Of a stretch of 5,795 nucleotides of DNA, positions 1-4,914 are shown piece after piece. The position numbers were made by a program, and so were the translations under genes. How positions within the stretch are numbered: position 1 is the first letter of the stretch; each line of letters opens with the position of its first letter. Under the pieces are notes generated by a model. That model was given only the letters and a program-made list of their open reading frames with translations, did not search any database and was not told where the DNA came from. The stretch covers positions 1 to 5,795 of the forward strand of contig USJY01000101.1 in assembly GCA_900555065.1 (NCBI GenBank), written 5' to 3'. The stretch comes from an uncultured Eubacteriales bacterium (GTDB taxonomy: Bacteria; Bacillota; Clostridia; Oscillospirales; UMGS1783).

Positions 1-13
1 AAGTCTGTTTCAT
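1..13 (-). CDS. 5' end of an unidentified gene downstream of the GH2 gene (partial)
   Basis: Only the first four codons are inside the window (ATG AAA CAG ACT, Met-Lys-Gln-Thr), so the product cannot be identified. The start is supported by a strong ribosome binding site, AGAAGGAGAA on the minus strand at 20-29, with GGAG 8 nt before the ATG. The gene lies 142 nt beyond the stop of the GH2 gene on the same strand, so it could share its operon or be the next unit, depending on whether the hairpins between them stop transcription. The Met-Lys start fits either a signal-peptide protein or a cytoplasmic one; nothing more can be said from four codons. Confidence 0.6.
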
Positions 14-19
14 GTCAAA

Positions 20-29
20 TTCTCCTTCT
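20..29 (-). promoter_or_regulatory. Ribosome binding site of the partial left-edge gene
   Basis: The minus strand reads AGAAGGAGAA here. The GGAG core (22-25) is 8 nt from the ATG at 11-13, which is ideal spacing. This site is the main reason for calling a gene from so few codons. Confidence 0.6.
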
Positions 30-48
30 GTATATTTGCGCCGTTCAG

Positions 49-63
49 GCCGGCGCTGCCGGC
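49..63. repeat. Short GC-rich inverted repeat in the spacer
   Basis: GCCGGC at 49-54 and again at 58-63, each self-complementary and separated by GCT, can form a 6-bp hairpin with a 3-nt loop. No T run follows on either strand, so it is not an intrinsic terminator by itself. It adds to the structured spacer before the left-edge gene. Confidence 0.35.
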
Positions 64-78
64 TGTGAAAAGAGCAAA

Positions 79-149
79 AGGCATGAAATCCGCCGCGCTT
101 CGGCGGGCGGGATCCGCCCGCCGTCACTGCGCAGCCGCTTTTCATGCCT
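79..149 (-). terminator. Nested hairpin after the GH2 gene, possible terminator or mRNA-stabilising structure
   Basis: Outer arms of 10 bp pair exactly: AGGCATGAAA at 79-88 with TTTCATGCCT at 140-149. Between them lie two competing GC-rich hairpins: CCGCCG (90-95) with CGGCGG (101-106), and CGGCGGGC (101-108) with GCCCGCCG (116-123). On the minus strand, just past the outer stem, the sequence is TTTGCTCTTTTC (67-78), a broken T-rich tract. It begins only 7 nt after the GH2 stop codon. It could be a weak intrinsic terminator, or a REP-like structure that slows decay of the GH2 mRNA and lowers expression of the next gene. The T tract is interrupted, so termination is not certain. Confidence 0.5.
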
Positions 150-155
150 GATTCT

Positions 156-3029
156 TTATGATTCGCGCATATATTTCACAAAGTTGAGTAGCATCAGGTC
201 CGCCGCCGGGTTGGCGCCAAGATTCTCTTCGACATAGAAAGTGTTGAGAATCAGTCTGCCTGCGCCGTAGTTGTACGCCGCAATGTTGTGGAACGCGCCG
301 TAAGAGCCGTCGTACAGGTACGAGCCGGTGTAGAAGCACGGGCAGATGATATCGTCCGGCAGCGCTTCGCCCTCGAGCTGGTTGTGCGGATAGACCTGAT
401 CGTAATAGTCATAGTCCACAATTCCCGCGCCATTCAGCCCTTCAAATACGGGGCTGTGCGTCGCAATGCATTCCTTATGATACAGCCAGTCGCGGATGAA
501 GGTGACTTTCATGCCGCCCGGAATTGGAAGCTTCGCGCTTCGCGCCTCATTGCCGCTGAACAGGTCGGAGTTCAGGAACAAAACGTCCGCGCCCTGCCCG
601 GCCAGCTCCATAAGATGGTTCCACTTGGCCTCATTGTCAATGTCCTCCGGGTTGCCGACCAGGATGCGCCCGCCCCTGCTCTCGGTGGAGAAGGGGGTGA
701 ACTTGAGTCCCATGGAGATTAGGAAAGTATTCGTCTCCTCCTTCAGGCCCCAAACAATCGCCTCCCCGTCGAGGGCCGGATAATCCGCCTCGTTGGTGAT
801 GTAAAAGTCAAGTTTGGAACCGGTGGGCGAACCGCCGGCGTTCATGTTCGCGATCAGGGAGTATTTCCCGGTCGGTACGTCGAGGACTACGTCCTCCTTG
901 AGCACCGGCACTGCGAAGGGCATATCTTCCGGGATTACGATCTCGGCGTCCTGCCTCCATACCGGGCCCTGCTCGCCCACGATGGCGAAGGAGGCGGGAT
1001 ATCTACCCGGCTGCAGCGCGTGTTCGGTTGCGAGCACGGCTTCGACCTGGAAGGGGCGGCCGGAATAGGCGTGCGTAGGCGTTGCGAACAGGCACCAGCG
1101 CAGGGGCGACCAGCCGTCGGAAACGGCGTCGAACATCGCCGGCTTGAATCTGCGCCAGTAGCTCCACAGGCCTTCGCCGCTGAATCCATGGTCGAGCAGG
1201 CCGGTCAGGTTAAAGCCGCACAGGTTGGGATTGGAACGGATCAGGTTGAAGCCGATGGTGCGGTAACGCGCCGAAAGGCGATAGCTCTCATTGAGCATCT
1301 GCTCGGGGAACGGGTAAACCGATTCCAGCCCGAATCGCTTCCAGTCGCGGATCAGGGAATTCGCCTGGTAGGCAAGCCATGCGCCGTCCTCCAGGTCAGG
1401 GCGGGTGTGATGCTGTTCAAACTGCCGCCACTCGTCTATGACATGGAACAGCGATCCGATTCCGTACTCCGAAAGGAAAACGGGCTTTGTGCCCTTGCCG
1501 AAGCTGCGGATGCGCTCGACGACCTCGGGCGGATGCGGTACGATGGGGTAGTCGTGGAAATCGCCGCTGCCCGGCGCGGACATAGATACCGCGTACGGAT
1601 CATAGCCGCGGTATTCGGGTTTATCCATGCCGTCGTCGCCCCAGACATTCTCCCAGGCGTAGCTGCCGGGGTTGGACACGCTGCCGACCTCGAACCGGGA
1701 TTCAAACCTGCCGCTGCTGAGCAGGAACAGGCGCGAGGGGTCGAGCCGGCGGCCGATGGGCAGATAGCGCACTGCGCGCCAGAACACGCTCGTCTCCAGC
1801 GTCTCGTTCAGCAGACCCCAGATGACGACGCAGGGATGGTTGCGGTCGCGCTTGATCATATAGCTTGTGCTGTTGTCAAAGCGCTGCAGCATGGCTTCCT
1901 CGTCCCCGATGGGGTATTTGCCCACGCCCAGCTGCCAGGCGGCAAAGCATTCGGAGTAGATGAGCAGGCCGATCTCGTCGCACAGGTCGAGCTGCTCCGG
2001 CCGGAGCATGCCGGCGATATTGCGAATGCAGTTGAAGCCGTATGCTTTGGCAAACACGAAATCCTCACGCGTCTGCTTTACAAAAGTCGGTATCATCTGG
2101 CCGACGGGGAAGGCGTTGCCGGTATGGGCGCTTTTGAGGAAGATGCGGCGGCCGTTGAGGTAGAAGAACCCGTCCCGGACGAGAAATTCACGGAACCCGT
2201 GCCGCACCGATTTGCCATGGATACCCGCGTCCGTCTCCACCGAAACGTTGACGCGGTAGAGATGCGGGTCGTCTATATCCCACAGCACGGGGTCGTCAAC
2301 CGTCAGTTCGGCCTTATATTCGTTGCCGCCCCTGACAAAGTCGGCCCTGAACTGCCTGGACGCGACGCTTTCGCCGTTCCCGCCGTGGTCTACCACGTCG
2401 ACGCGGATCGTGCCGCACATGTCCGCGCCCGACGCGTTTTCCAGCGTCAGGTCGACGCTCATGCGTCCGGTATGTATATCGCTCTGCACGAACATGTCTG
2501 TAATATGCACATTCGGAACGACGTGCATATCTACGGGGTAAGTCAGGCCGCCTATGTTGTTGCCGTTGCCGGCCCAGGGCTTCATGCATTTATTGCGGTT
2601 GGGGACGTTTGTTATGTTGAGTCCGTCAATATCGTGGTCGGTTGGGTTGAGCACGCGCACGGCGACAAGGTTTTCCCCCTCCAGCGCGGCGACATCCGTC
2701 ACGTCAAAAGCGAAGGGCGTTTCGCCGCCCTCAAAGCCGCCGAGGTATTCGCCGTCCAGCCATACGTCCGCCTTGTAGTCCGCGCCGCCAAACTGTAGGA
2801 TGACGCGGTCCGTCCCCGTCTTCTTCAGGCGGGGTGAAAAGCGGTTCCAGTACCAGGCTACGCCGTGATAGTCGGGAAAGGTCTGTTGGATGATGGAAGG
2901 CACGACGGTGGGCACCGCTTCGTCCCGGATCTGCCGGAACCACCCGTCTGCGCGTCCCTGGTCGTCCGGGTCGGTCGCAATGACCCAGCCCTCGGCCAGG
3001 GCGTATTTTTTATTATCCGCATCGGTCAT
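156..3029 (-). CDS. Glycoside hydrolase family 2 enzyme (beta-galactosidase/beta-glucuronidase-like), 957 aa
   Basis: Predicted retaining beta-glycosidase removing a terminal sugar from an imported oligosaccharide or glycoside. Domains in order: N-terminal jelly-roll sugar-binding domain (about 10-180; ADVWLDGEYLGGFEGGETPF is typical of GH2), an immunoglobulin-like beta domain (about 185-280), a TIM barrel (about 285-640), a beta-rich linker (about 645-740), and a C-terminal alpha/beta domain (about 750-957) resembling the glutamine-amidotransferase-like domain at the end of some beta-galactosidases. The acid/base is seen as E409 in VVIWGLLNET and the nucleophile as E521 in FLSEYG, both with correct family surroundings, so it should be active. 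There is no signal peptide or anchor, so it is cytoplasmic. The start has AGGAGG 11 nt upstream. Exact substrate (galactoside, glucuronide, mannoside or other) cannot be read from sequence; GH2 membership is near certain. Confidence 0.93.
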   Translation of the reverse strand: MTDADNKKYALAEGWVIATDPDDQGRADGWFRQIRDEAVPTVVPSIIQQTFPDYHGVAWYWNRFSPRLKKTGTDRVILQFGGADYKADVWLDGEYLGGFEGGETPFAFDVTDVAALEGENLVAVRVLNPTDHDIDGLNITNVPNRNKCMKPWAGNGNNIGGLTYPVDMHVVPNVHITDMFVQSDIHTGRMSVDLTLENASGADMCGTIRVDVVDHGGNGESVASRQFRADFVRGGNEYKAELTVDDPVLWDIDDPHLYRVNVSVETDAGIHGKSVRHGFREFLVRDGFFYLNGRRIFLKSAHTGNAFPVGQMIPTFVKQTREDFVFAKAYGFNCIRNIAGMLRPEQLDLCDEIGLLIYSECFAAWQLGVGKYPIGDEEAMLQRFDNSTSYMIKRDRNHPCVVIWGLLNETLETSVFWRAVRYLPIGRRLDPSRLFLLSSGRFESRFEVGSVSNPGSYAWENVWGDDGMDKPEYRGYDPYAVSMSAPGSGDFHDYPIVPHPPEVVERIRSFGKGTKPVFLSEYGIGSLFHVIDEWRQFEQHHTRPDLEDGAWLAYQANSLIRDWKRFGLESVYPFPEQMLNESYRLSARYRTIGFNLIRSNPNLCGFNLTGLLDHGFSGEGLWSYWRRFKPAMFDAVSDGWSPLRWCLFATPTHAYSGRPFQVEAVLATEHALQPGRYPASFAIVGEQGPVWRQDAEIVIPEDMPFAVPVLKEDVVLDVPTGKYSLIANMNAGGSPTGSKLDFYITNEADYPALDGEAIVWGLKEETNTFLISMGLKFTPFSTESRGGRILVGNPEDIDNEAKWNHLMELAGQGADVLFLNSDLFSGNEARSAKLPIPGGMKVTFIRDWLYHKECIATHSPVFEGLNGAGIVDYDYYDQVYPHNQLEGEALPDDIICPCFYTGSYLYDGSYGAFHNIAAYNYGAGRLILNTFYVEENLGANPAADLMLLNFVKYMRES

Positions 3030-3040
3030 AGTAAGTTTAT

Positions 3041-3046
3041 CCTCCT
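3041..3046 (-). promoter_or_regulatory. Ribosome binding site of the GH2 gene
   Basis: The minus strand reads AGGAGG, a perfect Shine-Dalgarno core, 11 nt before the ATG at 3027-3029. This spacing is slightly long but acceptable, and no better in-frame start lies closer, so it fixes the start of the GH2 protein. Confidence 0.8.
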
Positions 3047-3236
3047 AAAAAAGCATATATTATGTAATATTGTTTATACCATGTAAAAAATAAAAAATCT
3101 ACAAAATAGATGATCAATAGCATTATTTTTAGCTGAAAAAAATATTAAAAATATGATCGGAATGCAAAAAAACCGATTCAATAAAGGCTGTAGCATATTC
3201 TGTGTTTTCGCGTACGGATTCTCAAAAATAACGCAC
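3047..3236 (-). promoter_or_regulatory. Long AT-rich 5' leader of the GH2 gene
   Basis: If transcription starts about 7 nt after the -10 box (near 3236), the GH2 mRNA has a leader of about 205 nt, far more AT-rich than the flanking genes. It contains possible weak stems: GATCA (3112-3116) plus TATTTTTA (3124-3131) facing TAAAAATA (3146-3153) plus TGATC (3154-3158), and, on the minus strand, ATCTA-TTTTG-TAGAT followed by a T-rich run at about 3090-3110. The second looks like a very weak attenuator. I recognise no riboswitch class and no leader peptide with a ribosome binding site. Confidence 0.4.
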
Positions 3237-3242
3237 ACTGAC

Positions 3243-3271
3243 ATTATGCAGGAACCAGGCCTATTTGTCAA
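3243..3271 (-). promoter_or_regulatory. Sigma-A promoter of the GH2 gene
   Basis: On the minus strand there is a perfect -35 TTGACA (3266-3271), a 17-nt spacer and a -10 CATAAT (3243-3248), 5 of 6 to consensus. It is the best promoter upstream of the GH2 start and points to housekeeping sigma-A transcription. A strong core promoter on a catabolic gene usually implies a repressor, and an inverted repeat overlaps the -35 box. Confidence 0.75.
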
Positions 3272-3282
3272 CCCAAAATAGG
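3260..3282. promoter_or_regulatory. Candidate operator overlapping the GH2 -35 box
   Basis: CCTATTT (3260-3266) and AAATAGG (3276-3282) form a perfect 7-bp inverted repeat with a 9-nt gap. The -35 hexamer sits mostly in the gap, so a dimeric regulator bound here would block RNA polymerase. Arm length and position are typical of repressor sites, but no regulator gene is in the window and the motif does not match a consensus I can name. Confidence 0.45.
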
Positions 3283-3305
3283 GCAAAAAAGAAAAACTGC
3301 ATCCC

Positions 3306-3368
3306 TGTAAAGTACCCCCCATTTGTTGGACATGATCCGATCATGTCCAACAAATGGGGGGCAGTGAA
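3306..3368. mobile_element. Possible miniature IS150/IS3-type element (two fused ends)
   Basis: The left end reads TGTAAAGTACCCCCCATTTG from 3306. Read on the minus strand from 3368, the right end is TTCACTGCCCCCCATTTG. From memory, IS150-group terminal repeats follow a TGTACTG..CCC..GTTGGAC pattern with TG outermost, and both ends here have that layout with the inner parts meeting at the loop. Outer bases of the two ends differ and I see no clear 3-4 bp target duplication, so this is a proposal: a MITE-like derivative or an internally deleted copy. It has no coding capacity. Confidence 0.35.
3315..3361. repeat. Perfect inverted repeat with 22-bp arms and 3-nt loop
   Basis: Left arm 3315-3336 starts CCCCCCATTTGTTGGACATG, and right arm 3340-3361 is its exact complement ending in six G; the loop is CCG. 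The structure lies between the small peptide gene and the GH2 promoter. No T run directly follows either arm, so it is not a textbook terminator, though such a long stem could still stop transcription leaving the peptide gene. The arms resemble IS150-type terminal repeats of the IS3 family (ACTGC.CCC.ATTT.GTTGGAC), suggesting a remnant with both ends and no transposase. Confidence 0.85.
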
Positions 3369-3405
3369 AAGCGCAGGATGCAGTGCATTACAGGATGCGG
3401 TCTTC

Positions 3406-3489
3406 CTAAGCCAGCAGCGCGATGATGACGCTTGTCATAAGCGACAGCAGCATCGCGATAATCAGAATCCAGCAGACGATGCGTTTCAT
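3406..3489 (-). CDS. 27-residue hydrophobic membrane peptide
   Basis: A short frame runs from ATG at 3489 to TAG at 3406. The peptide starts MKRIVCWILIIAMLL and ends VIIALLA: two basic residues, then an almost uninterrupted hydrophobic stretch able to span the membrane once, with no charged tail. Support for a real gene is unusually complete for this size: a GGAGG ribosome binding site 8 nt upstream, and a TTGACA-17-TATGCT promoter about 40 nt further. It is followed by a very stable inverted repeat. The basic N-terminus suggests the C-terminus faces outward. It could be a small membrane regulator of a partner protein or a type I toxin-like peptide; I cannot place it in a named family. Confidence 0.65.
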   Translation of the reverse strand: MKRIVCWILIIAMLLSLMTSVIIALLA

Positions 3490-3497
3490 TCCTTTTT

Positions 3498-3502
3498 CCT
3501 CC
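3498..3502 (-). promoter_or_regulatory. Ribosome binding site of the small peptide gene
   Basis: The minus strand reads GGAGG, followed by AAAAAGGA and the ATG at 3487-3489; spacing is 8 nt. It is among the best ribosome binding sites in the window and decides the start of the 27-residue peptide. Confidence 0.7.
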
Positions 3503-3530
3503 AGTCCGCAAACGGGAAAAATACTCTATA

Positions 3531-3559
3531 AGCATACTGCAACCGGCGCAAAATGTCAA
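3531..3559 (-). promoter_or_regulatory. Sigma-A promoter of the small peptide gene
   Basis: On the minus strand: perfect -35 TTGACA (3554-3559), 17-nt spacer, -10 TATGCT (3531-3536; 4 of 6 to consensus with the key first, second and last positions kept). Transcription would start near 3524, giving a leader of about 35 nt before the peptide start. Confidence 0.7.
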
Positions 3560-3652
3560 TTATTATCTCGTAAACGATCTGTTACACGGATTTTGCAGCC
3601 GGCGCATATACTGTAATGCGGCGCCGGTCATGCGCGAAGCGGCCGACCAATC

Positions 3653-3679
3653 ATAACGGGGCGGGCCGATACATACTAT
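3653..3679 (+). promoter_or_regulatory. Candidate SigE-type sporulation promoter of the three-gene unit
   Basis: ATA (3653-3655) is followed after 16 nt by CATACTAT (3672-3679). The Bacillus/Clostridia SigE (mother-cell) consensus is about ATA, 16 nt, CATACAnT, so the -10 matches 7 of 8 with exact spacing. No convincing sigma-A promoter is visible between 3560 and 3729 on this strand. Start of transcription would be near 3686, about 40 nt before the first start codon. These short motifs can occur by chance. Confidence 0.4.
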
Positions 3680-3728
3680 TTATAAAAGGAACGGGCCGGG
3701 GTCAGTACGATAAGGGGTGGAGAAAACG

Positions 3729-4007
3729 ATGAAATATGACGACGAAATGCTGGAAAAATTCCGGCGGGATAACCAGGAGAAGTTCGACCGCGCCGCCGCG
3801 CAGGCCAAACAGACGCTGGGCCGGGACGCAGCGGTACTCGACGACCTGCTGAAGGACAAAGACAGATTAAAACAGCTTTTAAAGTTCGTATCCAAAGAGG
3901 ATCTGGATAAATTCTCAACCGTGCTGGACGATCCGGCGCTGATACAGCAGATTCTGTCAAGCGAGAAAGCAATGGCAAATATCCGGAAGATACTGGGTGA
4001 TAAATAA
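3729..4007 (+). CDS. Small charged helical protein, first gene of a three-gene unit (92 aa, unknown)
   Basis: Not a family I can name. The protein is soluble and highly charged (rich in Lys, Asp, Glu) with no Cys, signal peptide or membrane segment. Its pattern predicts several helices: about 5-30 (basic and acidic, amphipathic), 36-53 (VLDDLLKDKDRLKQLLKF), then 54-65 and 69-90 around DDPALIQQIL and AMANIRKIL. I chose ATG 3729, with GGGGTGGAG just upstream, over the in-frame GTG at 3717, which would add four residues and has no good ribosome binding site. It overlaps the next gene by one base (TAATG), so the two are translationally coupled. Similar small proteins are familiar to me as hypotheticals in Clostridia; a role during sporulation is inferred only from the upstream promoter. 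Confidence 0.8.
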   Translation: MKYDDEMLEKFRRDNQEKFDRAAAQAKQTLGRDAAVLDDLLKDKDRLKQLLKFVSKEDLDKFSTVLDDPALIQQILSSEKAMANIRKILGDK

Positions 4008-4372
4008 TGGATGATATGGCTTCTAAAATCACAGAATTTTTAGAAGACGATCGGAACGTAGAGCTGCTCAAGACATTTTCAGGGTTTATGAAGTCTGATA
4101 AAAAGGAAGAGGAGCCGTCCGATATGCCGGAAAGGCATGGCGGCGCGGCCGGCGGCCCGCCGTCCGGGCAGGGCGCACCCGGCGGGGTGGACGCCGGGAA
4201 GATTATGGAGGCGCTGGGCAAATTCGGCTCGGAGGACGACAGAGTGCGCCTGCTCAAGGCCCTGCGCCCGTTCATCAGTGAAAAACGCAGGGAGAGCCTG
4301 GATTCAGTGACCAAAATCCTGCGCTTGACCCAGGTCATTTCACTGTTTGGAGACGACCTGAAGCTATTCTGA
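4007..4372 (+). CDS. Two-part helical protein with Gly/Pro-rich linker, second gene of the unit (121 aa, unknown)
   Basis: Not a named family. The start ATG overlaps the previous stop (TAATG), typical of coupled translation. Residues 1-30 form an acidic helical part (KITEFLEDDRNVELLKTFSGF). Residues 31-62 are a charged then Gly/Pro/Ala-rich linker (GGAAGGPPSGQGAPGG). Residues 63-121 form a basic helical part with the pattern LLKALRPFISEKRRESLDSV, ending hydrophobic (KILRLTQVISLFGDDLKLF). There is no signal peptide or clear transmembrane helix, but the C-terminal helix is amphipathic and could bind a membrane or partner. The KFGSEDDRVRLLKAL stretch resembles KFVSKEDLDKFSTVL in the preceding protein, suggesting a shared helical module. 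Likely works with its neighbours; function unknown. Confidence 0.8.
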   Translation: MDDMASKITEFLEDDRNVELLKTFSGFMKSDKKEEEPSDMPERHGGAAGGPPSGQGAPGGVDAGKIMEALGKFGSEDDRVRLLKALRPFISEKRRESLDSVTKILRLTQVISLFGDDLKLF

Positions 4373-4391
4373 ACCGGGGGGAGATGACAAG

Positions 4392-4772
4392 ATGTACGCC
4401 GCGATAGAATCCGATGGCGAGCTTTACAAAATGCAGCAGGAGGCCATTCGCCGCGCCCGTGAGACGGCGCGCCGGTCGATGGACTACGGGGCCGGTCCGT
4501 CCCGGCCCGACAGCGCGCCCGCGCCACAGTACATATCAGATCCGCAGCCGCAGCACGCGCCGGCTCCGGAGCATATGCCGCCGGCCGAAGAGGTGTGCGC
4601 GCCGCGGCCGCAAAAACGCAACGGACTGTTACGCCGTCCCGACTTTATAGACCGGGTCGGCATGGACAATCTGCTGATTCTGGCCGTTCTTGTCATTCTG
4701 CTGATGGACGAGTGCAGCGACACGCTTCTGCTGATCGCGCTCGCTTACCTGATGCTTTCGGATAAGTTCTGA
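4392..4772 (+). CDS. Small protein with Pro-rich linker and hydrophobic C-terminus, third gene of the unit (126 aa, unknown)
   Basis: Not a named family. Residues 1-30 are a charged helix (LYKMQQEAIRRARETARRSM), 31-75 a Pro/Ala-rich disordered linker, 76-90 basic, and 92-123 hydrophobic: NLLILAVLVILLM, then DECSD, then TLLLIALAYLML. Two short hydrophobic stretches split by acidic residues suggest a hairpin dipping into the membrane or a re-entrant tail anchor rather than two full membrane helices. The start has GGGGGAGA about 9 nt upstream and lies 19 nt after the previous stop, so it is in the same transcript. It is the last gene before a strong terminator. I infer it tethers the two soluble partners to a membrane, possibly of the forespore. 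Confidence 0.8.
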   Translation: MYAAIESDGELYKMQQEAIRRARETARRSMDYGAGPSRPDSAPAPQYISDPQPQHAPAPEHMPPAEEVCAPRPQKRNGLLRRPDFIDRVGMDNLLILAVLVILLMDECSDTLLLIALAYLMLSDKF

Positions 4773-4786
4773 CCGGCTGTGCTCAC

Positions 4787-4820
4787 AAAAACCTGCAAAA
4801 CGCAAGTTTTGCAGGTTTTT
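4787..4820 (+). terminator. Intrinsic terminator of the three-gene unit
   Basis: A perfect 15-bp stem, AAAAACCTGCAAAAC (4787-4801) with GTTTTGCAGGTTTTT (4806-4820), closed by the stable tetraloop GCAA and with the T run forming the 3' side of the stem. It starts 15 nt after the third gene's stop. The A/T symmetry means it could also act on the opposite strand, but no minus-strand gene ends here. Confidence 0.88.
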
Positions 4821-4842
4821 GCCCTTTGGACGGGTTTATGCG

Positions 4843-4870
4843 TTGACTTGCGGCAAATGGATGATATAAT
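4843..4870 (+). promoter_or_regulatory. Sigma-A promoter of the URO-D family gene
   Basis: TTGACT (4843-4848), 16-nt spacer and perfect -10 TATAAT (4865-4870). It lies just after the terminator, so the URO-D gene is a separate transcription unit. The leader to ATG 4915 is about 38 nt. Confidence 0.82.
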
Positions 4871-4901
4871 GAACAAAGGAACAATCGCGCGGACCTGCGC
4901 G

Positions 4902-4907
4902 GGAGGG
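4902..4907 (+). promoter_or_regulatory. Ribosome binding site deciding the URO-D start
   Basis: GGAGGG lies 7 nt before ATG 4915. The earlier in-frame ATG at 4909 is almost touching it, so 4915 (protein starting MDRIKNFQ) is the better start. Confidence 0.7.
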
Positions 4908-4914
4908 AATGCGT

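Larger units (their letters stand above)
3296..3401. repeat. Imperfect outer inverted repeat around the palindrome
   Basis: ACTGCATCCCTGTAA (3296-3310) pairs imperfectly with TTACAGGATGCGGT (3388-3401), with one gap and one mismatch. GGATGCAGT (3376-3384) is a second, shorter exact partner for ACTGCATCC. The outer repeats extend the secondary structure to about 106 bp and end next to the stop codon of the small peptide gene. Confidence 0.4.

Noticed and set aside
1020..2798. A 592-codon open frame on the plus strand
   Set aside because: It lies wholly antisense to the GH2 gene, whose catalytic motifs are certain. Its product has no recognisable domain, and the frame stays open because of GC-rich codon bias.
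3265..3531. Open frame of 88 codons on the plus strand through the palindrome
   Set aside because: It starts without a ribosome binding site, crosses the inverted repeat and is antisense to the better supported peptide gene.
3341..3559. 72-codon minus-strand frame over the small peptide gene
   Set aside because: It is in a different frame from the peptide with the promoter and ribosome binding site, starts upstream of the predicted transcript start, and runs into the palindrome.
3570..3585. GTAA..TTAC symmetry resembling a catabolite-response (cre) site
   Set aside because: The arms are only 4 bp, and the centre and spacing do not fit the cre consensus.
3607..3612. TATACT as a sigma-A -10 box for the three-gene unit
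   Set aside because: The nearest -35-like sequence (GTTACA at 3581) is 20 nt away, too far, and the start would be over 100 nt from the gene.
3717..3728. GTG start four codons upstream for the first small gene
   Set aside because: The GTG sits within the Shine-Dalgarno sequence that serves ATG 3729 and has no suitable site of its own.
3676..4527. A 283-codon open frame on the minus strand
   Set aside because: It is antisense to the three coupled plus-strand genes, which have ribosome binding sites, coupling and a terminator. Its product is a low-complexity Ser/Pro/Arg-rich sequence.
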